This document shows, piece by piece, positions 17,269-27,028 of a stretch of 64,000 bases of DNA (position 1 is its first letter; each line of letters opens with the position of its first letter). Origin of the DNA: [Borrelia] tanukii (lineage in GTDB: Bacteria; Spirochaetota; Spirochaetia; Borreliales; Borreliaceae). The DNA is taken from assembly GCF_030436345.1 (NCBI RefSeq), contig NZ_CP124038.1, positions 496,001 through 560,000 of the forward strand, read 5' to 3'. The notes under the pieces are model-generated. The model searched no databases. It was not told the DNA's origin and worked only from the letters and a program-made list of their open reading frames with translations. Position numbers and translations under genes: made by a program.

Positions 17269-18570
17269 TTGCTTAGTTATAAAAAGGTTCTTATTGTTGG
17301 TAGACCAAATGTTGGGAAATCTGCTTTATTTAATCGAATTTTAGATACAAAAAGAAGTATTACTGAGAGTACTTACGGTGTTACTAGGGATTTAGTTGAA
17401 GAGGTTTGTAAGGTTGGATCTTTTAGTTTTAAATTAATTGATACTGGTGGGTTTACGATCCTAAAAGATGAGATTAGCAAAATTGTTGTGCAAAAGGTTT
17501 TAAGCTCTTTAGAAAAAGTTGATTTAATTTTATTGGTTTTAGATGTTAATGAAATTTTACTTGAAGATTATCAGATTATTGAAAAACTGAGAAAATATAC
17601 TGATAAGGTAATTTTGGTTTTAAACAAAGTAGATACTAAAGATAAGGAATTTTTAGCTTATAAATTTCATAATTTAGGGTTCAAGCGCTATTTTCTAGTT
17701 AGTGCAGTTCATTGCCGAGGCATTGCTAAGCTTAGAGATTTTTTAAAAGTAGAAGTTGGCGAAGCTAATGTTGAGGATGAAGTTGATATTAAGGTTGGGA
17801 TTATAGGCAAGCCCAATTCAGGCAAATCTACTCTTATTAATTATTTATCTGGAAATGAAATTTCAATTGTTTCAGATCAACCCGGTACTACTAGAGATTT
17901 TATTAAAACTAAGTTCACTAGAAATGGGAAAGTTTTTCAGATTATTGATACAGCTGGGATAAGGCGAAGGGCAAGGGTAAATGAAATTGTTGAATATTAT
18001 TCTGTTAATAGGGCATTAAAAGTAATCGACATGGTGGATATTGTGTTTTTATTGATTGATGTTAAAGAAGAATTGACTTCTCAGGATAAAAAGATTGCCC
18101 ATTATGTTGCTAAAAAAGGGAAAGGAATTATTATTGTATTTAGTAAATGGGATCTTGTGGAGGAATCTAAAGGTTATTTTGAAGCCTTAAAGAGTCGTGT
18201 GAAATTTTTTTTTCCTATTTTAAATTTTGCTCCTATATTTAGAATTTCTGTTCATAAAAAGATAGGCCTGAATTCTCTTTTTAAAGAAGCCTTTAGGTTA
18301 AAAGATCAGCTTGAGTTTAAAACCAGTACCCCAGATTTAAATAGAATGTTGAATTTGTGGATCAAAGATTATCATTTAAATATTTCTCATAAAATAAAAT
18401 ACATTACACAAGTTAGTTCTAATCCTGTTAAGTTTATTCTTTTTGCAAATAAAATAAAAAATTTTCCAAATTCTTACTATAATTATTTAGTAAATAATTT
18501 GCGTAAAATTGGGTATAAAAATATTCCAATTTTAGTAGAATTGAGGGAGAAAATAAGAGATTTAAAGTGA
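17269..18570 (+). CDS. der: Ribosome biogenesis GTPase Der (EngA)
   Basis: Der is an essential double GTPase that helps mature the 50S subunit. Two G domains are visible: the first with GRPNVGKSALFNR, DTGG and NKVD, the second with GKPNSGKSTLINYL, DTAGIRRR and SKWD in place of the usual NKWD. A C-terminal KH-like domain ends the 433 residues. The start is TTG 17269, eight bases after GAGGTG at 17255-17260. The next gene overlaps its stop as GTGA, so the four genes from here to 27017 are probably one transcript. Confidence 0.96.
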   Translation: MLSYKKVLIVGRPNVGKSALFNRILDTKRSITESTYGVTRDLVEEVCKVGSFSFKLIDTGGFTILKDEISKIVVQKVLSSLEKVDLILLVLDVNEILLEDYQIIEKLRKYTDKVILVLNKVDTKDKEFLAYKFHNLGFKRYFLVSAVHCRGIAKLRDFLKVEVGEANVEDEVDIKVGIIGKPNSGKSTLINYLSGNEISIVSDQPGTTRDFIKTKFTRNGKVFQIIDTAGIRRRARVNEIVEYYSVNRALKVIDMVDIVFLLIDVKEELTSQDKKIAHYVAKKGKGIIIVFSKWDLVEESKGYFEALKSRVKFFFPILNFAPIFRISVHKKIGLNSLFKEAFRLKDQLEFKTSTPDLNRMLNLWIKDYHLNISHKIKYITQVSSNPVKFILFANKIKNFPNSYYNYLVNNLRKIGYKNIPILVELREKIRDLK

Positions 18571-19826
18571 AATATATATTTTTGTTCTTAATGATTAAGA
18601 GTCTAAATCTGTTTGCGCTTGAGAGTTTTTTTTATGATTTTGATATAAGGACTAAGTATTCAAAATATTTTAATTCAAGCTATGTGCAAAAAAAAATAAG
18701 TCCAATAAAGCATTTTATTGCAGAAAATTATTACATTGAAGTTTCAAGTGCAGTTTCTTCTGAGTATGTTTACTATTCTTTTTTTAATAAAAAAAAGAAT
18801 GTGGACTATATTTTCCCAGGGTCTTATGTAATTAAAGTGGGCAAAGACGGTATTGAACAGATAAAAATATTTTTTATAAACAGAGGTGATACGTTTATTA
18901 GGATAAAGTCTGCAAAATTTTCTTCTAGTGCTGATTTTTATTTAGTAAATACTTTAATTTATAAAGACGTTAAATTGCCTTTTAAGATTGAAGATATTGC
19001 AGTAATTTCTCTTGGCAATATAATAAATTATATTGGTAAAGTTATTGATTTTAGGTATTTTATTCCTGAATATTTTGATATTTATCAAAATATTTCTAAT
19101 ATGGCAGTTAATTTAAGGAAAGCTCTTGCATCTTTTCCTATTGCTGAGGTTGTTGATGGTGCAATGGATGAATATGGCAAAATGGTACATATAGAAACTG
19201 GGTTGTTGCAAAAAGATCCTGTGGGATTTAATTGTTCAGGATTTGTTAAATGGGTAGCAGATTCGATTTATAAATCAATTACGGGACGACTTTTAAAAAT
19301 TGATGATCTTAAGCTTAAGCATATTGGCGTTAGAGGCACTGTTTTTACTAAAAGTCAGGAATTTAATAAGGATCCTTTTTTTGGTCTTGATTGGATTCGT
19401 AATATTGCCTATAGAATAAATAATATTAATGTGAATTTAAATTTATCTAAAGTTAAGGAAAATGATGTCAATAATATTAAGTTTTTTGATTATATTGACA
19501 ATCGTGGCTATAAAATTGAAAATTTAGAGTTTTTATTATATAGTTTGGCATTAGATGAGCCTGGGTATATTTATTTTGGATCTATTAGCACAGGTGTCGA
19601 CAATTTATCAAATATGGTGCTTCATAAACATGTTGTTTTGTTTCTTCCATTTCTTGATGAAAATAGGATTTTTAGAGTTTCTGTTAATGAGGTTAATGCT
19701 GAGACTTCAATTCAGTCTCTTCAAAAAAGATATCCAAAATCTTATATTCATTTAGTTAGAGTTAAGGTTCCTGAAAATTTATCGATAGTGCCTATACCTA
19801 TAAAGGCAAATAATCAATCATCATGA
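18567..19826 (+). CDS. Secreted protein with NlpC/P60-like cysteine motif (function unknown)
   Basis: The 419-residue protein begins with a signal peptide (MKYIFLFLMIKSLNLFA). I do not recognise it as a named family. Around residue 220 it has VGFNCSGFVKWV, close to the catalytic DCSGFV motif of NlpC/P60 peptidoglycan hydrolases (Cys223, with Asn for Asp before it), and around 353-360 HKHVVLFLPF, which could supply the histidine. The spacing of about 130 residues is longer than usual. GTG 18567 overlaps the der stop; its own stop overlaps the HAD gene by 4 bases. A periplasmic cell-wall role is an inference. Confidence 0.7.
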   Translation: MKYIFLFLMIKSLNLFALESFFYDFDIRTKYSKYFNSSYVQKKISPIKHFIAENYYIEVSSAVSSEYVYYSFFNKKKNVDYIFPGSYVIKVGKDGIEQIKIFFINRGDTFIRIKSAKFSSSADFYLVNTLIYKDVKLPFKIEDIAVISLGNIINYIGKVIDFRYFIPEYFDIYQNISNMAVNLRKALASFPIAEVVDGAMDEYGKMVHIETGLLQKDPVGFNCSGFVKWVADSIYKSITGRLLKIDDLKLKHIGVRGTVFTKSQEFNKDPFFGLDWIRNIAYRINNINVNLNLSKVKENDVNNIKFFDYIDNRGYKIENLEFLLYSLALDEPGYIYFGSISTGVDNLSNMVLHKHVVLFLPFLDENRIFRVSVNEVNAETSIQSLQKRYPKSYIHLVRVKVPENLSIVPIPIKANNQSS

Positions 19827-20509
19827 TTAAAGCTGTAATATTTGATTTAGATGGCACCTTATATCCTGAGGTGGATAGAAATAAATTAATGTTTTTTGAA
19901 TTTTTAACTAATTTCAAGTTTTTTTTAGCTTTTAAACAGATTAGAAAAAAAATACGAATTTTACAAAATAATCAATTTTTGCCTTCAAATAGAGATGAAT
20001 TATTTTCCCTTCAGGTTAAAATGCTTTCTCAGTATTTAAATCTTGATGAGAATCGGTGTGCTTTTTTATTAAATAAAATATATTACAGTCAAAATTTTAG
20101 CGATAAGTTTAAAAAGCTCAAGCCATATCGTGGGGTTCAAGATTTAATTTATTGGCTTAAATTTAAGGGAATAAAATTGGGTGTAATGTCAGACTTTCCT
20201 ATTTTGGATCGTGTCAAAAATTTATTGGGCATTCAAGACAGTTTTTGGGATATTCTTTATTCCTCAGAAGATACTGGATATTTAAAACCACATAAAGTAC
20301 CTTTTTTAAAAGTTATTGAGGATTTGAATTTAAGTAGTAATAATATTTTGTATGTAGGGAATTCTTATGAGTATGACATTTTAGGTGCTAAAAATGTTTC
20401 AATGAAAGCAGCTTTTTTTTCAAAAAAGAGTATAAATTGCAAAGGGATGATTGATTTTATTTTTCATGATTATAAAGACTTAAGAGAATATATACGTTTG
20501 AATATATAG
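19823..20509 (+). CDS. HAD-superfamily hydrolase
   Basis: A 228-residue haloacid dehalogenase-type phosphatase. Motif I is FDLDGTLYP (residues 7-15), motif II the strand GVMSDFP, motif III the lysine in KPHKVPFLKV, and motif IV YVGNSYEYDILGAK. The helical cap between motifs I and II indicates subfamily I. The substrate cannot be told. The start ATGA overlaps the stop of the upstream gene, so translation is coupled. Confidence 0.9.
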   Translation: MIKAVIFDLDGTLYPEVDRNKLMFFEFLTNFKFFLAFKQIRKKIRILQNNQFLPSNRDELFSLQVKMLSQYLNLDENRCAFLLNKIYYSQNFSDKFKKLKPYRGVQDLIYWLKFKGIKLGVMSDFPILDRVKNLLGIQDSFWDILYSSEDTGYLKPHKVPFLKVIEDLNLSSNNILYVGNSYEYDILGAKNVSMKAAFFSKKSINCKGMIDFIFHDYKDLREYIRLNI

Positions 20510-20528
20510 AATATGGGTAAAATATTTT

Positions 20529-23500
20529 ATGATAGATTTTGCGACTATTTTAGTTAACCTTTTTGTGGTTTCAATAGTTTTGTTTGTCTATAGGCAATAT
20601 GATAAGCGTTCTAGAGCTTTAGATAAAATTAAAAAGTTCATTGATCTTGCAAAGGTTAATCTTGAAGCTTTTATTGAAGATAAAACAAAAGAAATTAATG
20701 ATCTTGCTGTTGATATGGAAGCTTATCAAAGATCTAGTATAGAAATAATAAAAAAGATTGACGAAGTTCAGAAAAAGATTAAAAACAAAAGCAATGATTT
20801 TGCAGAGGTTGAAAAAAAGATAGCTTATCATGATTCTATGCTTAAGGATCTTGATGAAATGTCCTTTAAAGTTCAAGAGAATATACAAAGATTACAAGTT
20901 GATGGGAAAATAGTAGATAAACTTTCAAAAACTTTAAAAGGATTTAATACTCAGATCGATTCTGTTGAATCAAATTTGAATTCAGTGTTAGAAAAATTTG
21001 ACAAAACCAATAAAGAAAATCTTGAGTCTATTAAAATTGCTAGTTGGGAAAAGTTTGATCTTAATATTAAGGATCTTGTTTTTAAAATGGATAATTTGAA
21101 TAAAGAGATTGATCTTTATGAAAAAGATTTGGTAAATATTGAAGAGAGAAAAAAGGATATTTTAGTTAAGGGCAATGAGAAATTAGATTTAGAATTTAAA
21201 GATTTTCTTGAAAAAGTTGAATTTAATATTAGCAAATATAACAAAGAGATAGAAAGTTCTTTTAGTTTTTATGAAAACAAATATAAGTTAATAGAAGATT
21301 CTATAGAGCTTATTATGGAAAGTGTAAAGAATAAAATTAATGAGAAAGAAGATTTTATTCTAAATAGACTGAATGAGGAATTGCAAAATAAATTTAAGGA
21401 TATCTTTACATACGTTGATGATCGTTCTAAGGACATTCAAGATAAACTTGAGGGTAAATTAATTTTGGTGGATGATGAAATTTCTTCCATGAGTTCTTCT
21501 TTCAAAGACAATGTTTATTCAAGGATCAATTCACTTGAAGAGTCAATACGAATAGAAATGGGAAAGTATGAGGAGCAGGTTGATAATGTTTTTGATAAAT
21601 TTAGATCTCAACTTGAGTTGAATCTTAAAAATATTTATGAAGATTATGAAGATAAAATAAGTCAAGTTGATAAGAACATTAGAGAAAGGGTAGAGCTTAG
21701 TTTGCTAGATTTGAATTCTAAAATGGAAAGTGTTCAGGTAGGCGCTATTGACTTAATGAAGAAGCTTGAAGATGATTCTAATGGAATGTATCTTGAATTT
21801 AAAAATAAGTTTGGATCAGATATTGAGGTGTTTAGTGAAAGTTTTAAATATGATATTAGTCAACTTAAAATGCAATTAGAATCTCAACTTTTAGATGTTG
21901 ATTCAAATATTCAAGACAAACTTATTAAGCTTAATGATAATTTGATTTTTAATTTTGAAGAAATTGATGGCAGGTTTAATAATAATTATTCAAATTTAAG
22001 TGATAATATAAATGCCAAGTACAAGACTCTTTTTGAATCTTTGGATTCTACCAGCTCTAAATTTGAGGATCAAATGGAATCTAAATATAAAGGCTTTAAA
22101 GATAAATTAACAGCAGAAATGGATGAATTTTCTTTAATTTATGGTGAAAAATTTGACACACTCTCTCAAGAAGCGGCTAATAATTATCAAGAATTTCAAG
22201 ATTTAAATAAAAAATTAGAAGATGAAATTGGATCTTTTTGTAATTTTTTTGAAAAAAACCAAGAGATTTTAAAATCAGATTTTAATACTAGTTTAATTAA
22301 CATTAAAGATGAAATTGGAAAAAATATATTAGAGTTTAAGGATCGTTATTACGATGAGGTAAATATTTTTGTTCGTCAGCTAGAAGAAAGTAAGCTTCAA
22401 TATTCAAAGTGGCAAGATGAAATGGATTCTAATTTAAAAAATATTGAATCTCAAATAAATAAAACAAATGAAGAATTTCTAAGTTTAATTCAGACTCAAA
22501 AAGACAAAGGAATAGAGCTTAGTGAGAATGTTTTTAATGATCTTTCAGATCATATTCAAAAAAAAGCTATGGATATGCATGGCAGTTGGAAAGATGAGCT
22601 TATTGCTTTAAATAAATCGTTGCTTGATATTAAGATCTCTAGTGAAGAGCTACTTTCATCTGCTACTTTAAAAATAGAAAATCTGGAAAAAGATGTTAAT
22701 GATAGAATGGAATATGTTTTGTTAAAAACAGGTGATATTGAGAGTTTAGTAATAGAAAAATATAAAGAATTAAAGGATATGTCATATTCACAAAGTGATG
22801 AGGCTATATTAGAAATTAAAGAATTTATTAATAGGCAAACAGAAATAATTAAAGATAAAAGTGTATTTATGCTTGAAGATTTGAACAAAAAATTTGATGA
22901 TAAGAACGCTTTTGTTATCAGTAAAATTGAAGAATGTGATTATAAATTAAAAGATTTCAAGATTGAATCAGAAGATGTTTTAAATAATTTTAAATCTGAT
23001 CTTAATGAATTTATTGAATCAAAACTACAGATTATCTCTAATATAAAATCGGACAATCAGAAGCAAATTGATGATTTTTTAGATAGAATTTCTAAAGATA
23101 TTTTAAATAGGAAAGATTCAATTAACAACGAAGTAGACAGCAAGCTTAGCGATTGGCAAGGCAAATTAAACGAAATAACCGTTAAAATTGAAAATTTATT
23201 GTCTTCGGGTAAAGTGGATCTGGATTTAATAGATTCTGAGGTGACTACAAAAATTAAAGAGCTTAAATTTTCCATAGAAAGTCTTGAGAGCTATTATCTT
23301 GAGAAAATAGATGAGTTTAGAAATCAAGGTGCTATATATTCTGATGAGCTTTTGCAGGATATAATGAACCATTTCAATAAAGAGACTAGAGATCTTGAGG
23401 AAAATTTGTCAAAAAAGTTTGCTGTAGTTTTAAATAATTCAGAGGAATTTGTTAAAGAGGTTGATAGTCTATTACAGGATAAAAGAACCGATATTGCTTC

Positions 23501-26500
23501 TTTTCAGGCTAATATAGACATTACTCTTGATTCTCTTAGTGTAAAGTTTAATGATATAAACAAAGAAATTAATGGGAAATATAATGAGGTTATATCTAAT
23601 TATAGAGGGTATTCAGAAAATATTTCTAGTAAACTTGAAAATGAAATAATGCATGAGATTGAAAATCTAAATAGAAGATTAACAGATAGAATAGATAGTC
23701 TTAGCAAAGGTATGGATGAAAATCTTCAAAAACTTAAGGAATCTTTTGATGTATCAAAATATCAAGTTGAAAAATTTGAATTAAAAATTAAAGATCTAAC
23801 AGATGATGGAGAGGCAAAAATTAGTGAGTTTGTCAAAGAGATTGAACAGTATTATAAATCTAGATTAGAGGAAGCAATTGATTATAGGAGAATGATTGAT
23901 AGTGATATTATGCAAGCAAAAGAGAGATTTGGAGAGATAACAAATGATCTTAAGAATAATATTGAGAGTAAGTCTGAGTTTTTAAACGATCTTTATAAGG
24001 AAAGATTTAAACTTATTGAGAGCAATTTTGAAGAGAGATATTCTACGTTTTTAATTGAAAGTGAGGGAGCTATTTCAAAAATTAGAGATGAAATCTATAA
24101 AACACTTACAAATAATGATGAAAATTTGCAGATTAAGATTTCTGAAATGGATCATAATTTTGAGATAATAGAGCAAAGGTCAAAAGATATTCTAGAGTTT
24201 GAAAAGGAATTGCGAGATAAAATTAAGGATTGTTACAGTGTTATAAATTCTCAATTTGGAGAGATTAAGGCAAGCGTTGAAGAGGATATAAAAAATCATT
24301 TTGAGTTTTGTATAAAAAAGGCAAACACTTTAATTGATGATGACATTGTAAAGTATGAAAATGAAATTCATAAGAGAATTGATTCTTTACAATCTATTGA
24401 AAATACTTTTGATAGCATAGAGAAAAATTTGAATGATAAAGTGAATGTATGTATTGATAAAATAGCTAATGACTTTAATCTTAAGTATATTGAACTTGAA
24501 GAAAGGTGCAATGAAGGGCAATTGAATTTGGAGAGTAAAATTGATAGCAAAATTAAAACCATTGATAATTTAGCTTTAAGTCAATATGATGGTCTTGAGA
24601 AAAAGTATGCTGATATGTACGATGAGTTTTTAGAGAGATCAAATTCCTATATTACAACTTTAAGTGAGGAATTTAAACATTCAAATAAAGATATGATTTT
24701 TGAACTTGAATCTCAACTAAAAAATCTTAAAAATCTAGAATCTAATTTAAATAATGTTGAAAAAGATATTATTAGATTAAAAGAAGAGTCTTATCACAAT
24801 GTTTCGTCGCATCTTAAGTTATTAGAAGAAGATTTTTTTAAAGATTTGAAAATTAGAGGCGAAGAGCTTAAATATTCTTTGGAAAATTTTATTGCTTCAT
24901 ATAATGATAAAATTCAAAATTTAGAATACGATTTGTCTAAAAATTTGGAAAACAAAACAGAGCTTATTCAAAGTTTCCATTTAGATATTGAACAAAAAAT
25001 GAAAAAAGATAAAGAAAATTTTTATTTGGATTTTACTAAAGAATTTTCTTCTAAAAAAAAAGATATGCAGAGCGAGATAGCTTTAATGGAAACCAATATT
25101 ACTGGGAGAGTAGATGAATTTATTGATTTTGTAAATAATAAACAAAATATTATTGATTCTTGGTTTTTAAATATTAAAGATGATGTAAAAAATTGGCAAG
25201 AAAAATCTTATAGTGCAATAGAGGAGAGAATAAATCTTGCTGAACTTGGAATTAGATCATTTGAGAATGATATTCTTAATGTTAAAATTGGTTTAGAATC
25301 TTTTAAAGATGGTTTTGAGATTAAGGCTGAAGAGATTTTTGGCAATTTGCAAAGCGAGGCTAAAAAAATCGAACAATCAGTTCATCTTGATTTTAAAAAT
25401 ATTGGTGAGTCGTTAAATCTTAAAGTTTTAGATCTTGAAAAATTTGTTGATTTTAAAGTAGAAAAAATAGACGAAAGGGTTAATAAGAAAACCGAAGATA
25501 TATTAATTCAAGCAGAAGTGAAATTTTTGACTCAACAAAAGAATCTTGAAGATAGGATTTTTGAGCTTAATCAAAAATTAGAGCAAGAATTTACAATTTT
25601 GTCTGCTAATCTTGATAAAGTAAGGCGGGAAATGGTTGATGTAATTTCTAATGATAAAGAAAGCTTTGAAGGTCAAATTGAATTAATGCATAAAAATATT
25701 TCAGAATTTTCTGAAAAAATTAGTTTATACAGAAATAGTATTGAGACATCAATTGAGAATGAATATAATTCGTTTTCTAAATCTATAAAATCAGATTTTG
25801 GTTTATTTGAGGATGAGCTTAAAAAAAGTTTAAAACATTCAACTTTGGAAATTGAAACCGTAAAGAATGACTTACAAAAACAAATTGATAAATTTGAGGT
25901 TGAATTTAAGAAAAATCATAAAGAGTTATTGAAAGAAGTGGATACTAATATTTTAGAACTTGAATCTAAAATATCAAATTGTGATGTTAAGTTTAATAAA
26001 TTTGTTAGTGATATTAAAGACAATTTGGTTGAATATAAAGCTGATTTGAGAGAAGAATTTGAAGAGAGTTATAATAAAATAAATTTTCAAATTGAAAATT
26101 TTAAAAAACTAGATGCTGAGCTTGAAAAAAATAATTCGATATTTTTGGAGGCTTATTCTCTTAAGGACAAGTTGGAAGAATTATGGAAAACTTTAAAAAA
26201 TGAGATAGATCTTGCTCAGGAATATAAAAATAATTTTGAAAACGTTAACAAAGAGTTTTATAGTATTCAAAAAGAAACATTAGGTATCATAGAAACTTTT
26301 AATGAGTTAAAGTTAGAGCAGGAATCTATTAAGGCTATTAAGAATGATTTTAATAGATTTTTTGAATTTTACTCTTCATTTGACAGTAGATATAAGAGCT
26401 TAATCGAATCTTATGATGAAATGCAAATTTATAAAGCCAAAATAAAAGAGATAGCTGATGAGCAGAGAACTATTCTTGATAATTATGAAAGAATTAGCAA

Positions 26501-27017
26501 CAAAGAGAGTATATTAAAGAATACTATAGAGTCTGTTGATAAAAATTTTGATTTAATAAATGAAGTAGAGAAAAGATTTAATGCTTTAAGTAAAGAGAGC
26601 ACTAAGTTTCAGAACAATCTCAAGGATATGGAAAATATTGTTTCAAATCTCTTATTAAACAAAGGATTGTCAGAAGAAGTTTTGATTAATGCTCAAAATT
26701 TAAAGGAAATGCTCTTAGATATTGAAAATAGGCTGCAAAATACTTTGACCATGAGAGAGAAGGTAGTGAAATCTGAAACAAGGCTAGAGAATTTAAATCT
26801 TGCAGCAGAAGAGAGAATCAAAACTCTTGGCATTCTTGTCAAAACAGATTCTAAATATCAAGATAATGTTGGTCTTAATAATGAAACTGTTAGAAATTCT
26901 GTAATAAAATTAATGAGGCAGGGATGGAGTGCTGAAGAAATTTCTAGAGCTACTAAGTTATCTATTGGAGAAGTTGAGCTTATTTTAGAGCTTGGTATAA
27001 GCAACAAGGGTGATTAA
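20529..27017 (+). CDS. Giant membrane-anchored coiled-coil protein
   Basis: At 2162 residues this is by far the largest gene here. Residues about 4-22 form a single N-terminal transmembrane helix (FATILVNLFVVSIVLFVYRQ). Nearly everything after it is charged heptad-type sequence rich in Lys, Glu, Asp, Ile and Leu with scattered Trp, predicting very long coiled coils. The last ~35 residues change character: MRQGWSAEEISRATKLSIGE looks like a small helix-turn-helix. No enzymatic motif was seen. It resembles what databases name a SpiroCoCo-type spirochaetal coiled-coil protein (from memory; B31 BB0512). A structural or tethering role at the inner membrane is inferred. It lies 19 bases after the HAD gene and 11 before pheS. 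Confidence 0.88.
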   Translation: MIDFATILVNLFVVSIVLFVYRQYDKRSRALDKIKKFIDLAKVNLEAFIEDKTKEINDLAVDMEAYQRSSIEIIKKIDEVQKKIKNKSNDFAEVEKKIAYHDSMLKDLDEMSFKVQENIQRLQVDGKIVDKLSKTLKGFNTQIDSVESNLNSVLEKFDKTNKENLESIKIASWEKFDLNIKDLVFKMDNLNKEIDLYEKDLVNIEERKKDILVKGNEKLDLEFKDFLEKVEFNISKYNKEIESSFSFYENKYKLIEDSIELIMESVKNKINEKEDFILNRLNEELQNKFKDIFTYVDDRSKDIQDKLEGKLILVDDEISSMSSSFKDNVYSRINSLEESIRIEMGKYEEQVDNVFDKFRSQLELNLKNIYEDYEDKISQVDKNIRERVELSLLDLNSKMESVQVGAIDLMKKLEDDSNGMYLEFKNKFGSDIEVFSESFKYDISQLKMQLESQLLDVDSNIQDKLIKLNDNLIFNFEEIDGRFNNNYSNLSDNINAKYKTLFESLDSTSSKFEDQMESKYKGFKDKLTAEMDEFSLIYGEKFDTLSQEAANNYQEFQDLNKKLEDEIGSFCNFFEKNQEILKSDFNTSLINIKDEIGKNILEFKDRYYDEVNIFVRQLEESKLQYSKWQDEMDSNLKNIESQINKTNEEFLSLIQTQKDKGIELSENVFNDLSDHIQKKAMDMHGSWKDELIALNKSLLDIKISSEELLSSATLKIENLEKDVNDRMEYVLLKTGDIESLVIEKYKELKDMSYSQSDEAILEIKEFINRQTEIIKDKSVFMLEDLNKKFDDKNAFVISKIEECDYKLKDFKIESEDVLNNFKSDLNEFIESKLQIISNIKSDNQKQIDDFLDRISKDILNRKDSINNEVDSKLSDWQGKLNEITVKIENLLSSGKVDLDLIDSEVTTKIKELKFSIESLESYYLEKIDEFRNQGAIYSDELLQDIMNHFNKETRDLEENLSKKFAVVLNNSEEFVKEVDSLLQDKRTDIASFQANIDITLDSLSVKFNDINKEINGKYNEVISNYRGYSENISSKLENEIMHEIENLNRRLTDRIDSLSKGMDENLQKLKESFDVSKYQVEKFELKIKDLTDDGEAKISEFVKEIEQYYKSRLEEAIDYRRMIDSDIMQAKERFGEITNDLKNNIESKSEFLNDLYKERFKLIESNFEERYSTFLIESEGAISKIRDEIYKTLTNNDENLQIKISEMDHNFEIIEQRSKDILEFEKELRDKIKDCYSVINSQFGEIKASVEEDIKNHFEFCIKKANTLIDDDIVKYENEIHKRIDSLQSIENTFDSIEKNLNDKVNVCIDKIANDFNLKYIELEERCNEGQLNLESKIDSKIKTIDNLALSQYDGLEKKYADMYDEFLERSNSYITTLSEEFKHSNKDMIFELESQLKNLKNLESNLNNVEKDIIRLKEESYHNVSSHLKLLEEDFFKDLKIRGEELKYSLENFIASYNDKIQNLEYDLSKNLENKTELIQSFHLDIEQKMKKDKENFYLDFTKEFSSKKKDMQSEIALMETNITGRVDEFIDFVNNKQNIIDSWFLNIKDDVKNWQEKSYSAIEERINLAELGIRSFENDILNVKIGLESFKDGFEIKAEEIFGNLQSEAKKIEQSVHLDFKNIGESLNLKVLDLEKFVDFKVEKIDERVNKKTEDILIQAEVKFLTQQKNLEDRIFELNQKLEQEFTILSANLDKVRREMVDVISNDKESFEGQIELMHKNISEFSEKISLYRNSIETSIENEYNSFSKSIKSDFGLFEDELKKSLKHSTLEIETVKNDLQKQIDKFEVEFKKNHKELLKEVDTNILELESKISNCDVKFNKFVSDIKDNLVEYKADLREEFEESYNKINFQIENFKKLDAELEKNNSIFLEAYSLKDKLEELWKTLKNEIDLAQEYKNNFENVNKEFYSIQKETLGIIETFNELKLEQESIKAIKNDFNRFFEFYSSFDSRYKSLIESYDEMQIYKAKIKEIADEQRTILDNYERISNKESILKNTIESVDKNFDLINEVEKRFNALSKESTKFQNNLKDMENIVSNLLLNKGLSEEVLINAQNLKEMLLDIENRLQNTLTMREKVVKSETRLENLNLAAEERIKTLGILVKTDSKYQDNVGLNNETVRNSVIKLMRQGWSAEEISRATKLSIGEVELILELGISNKGD

Positions 27018-27028
27018 GGGTTATATTT

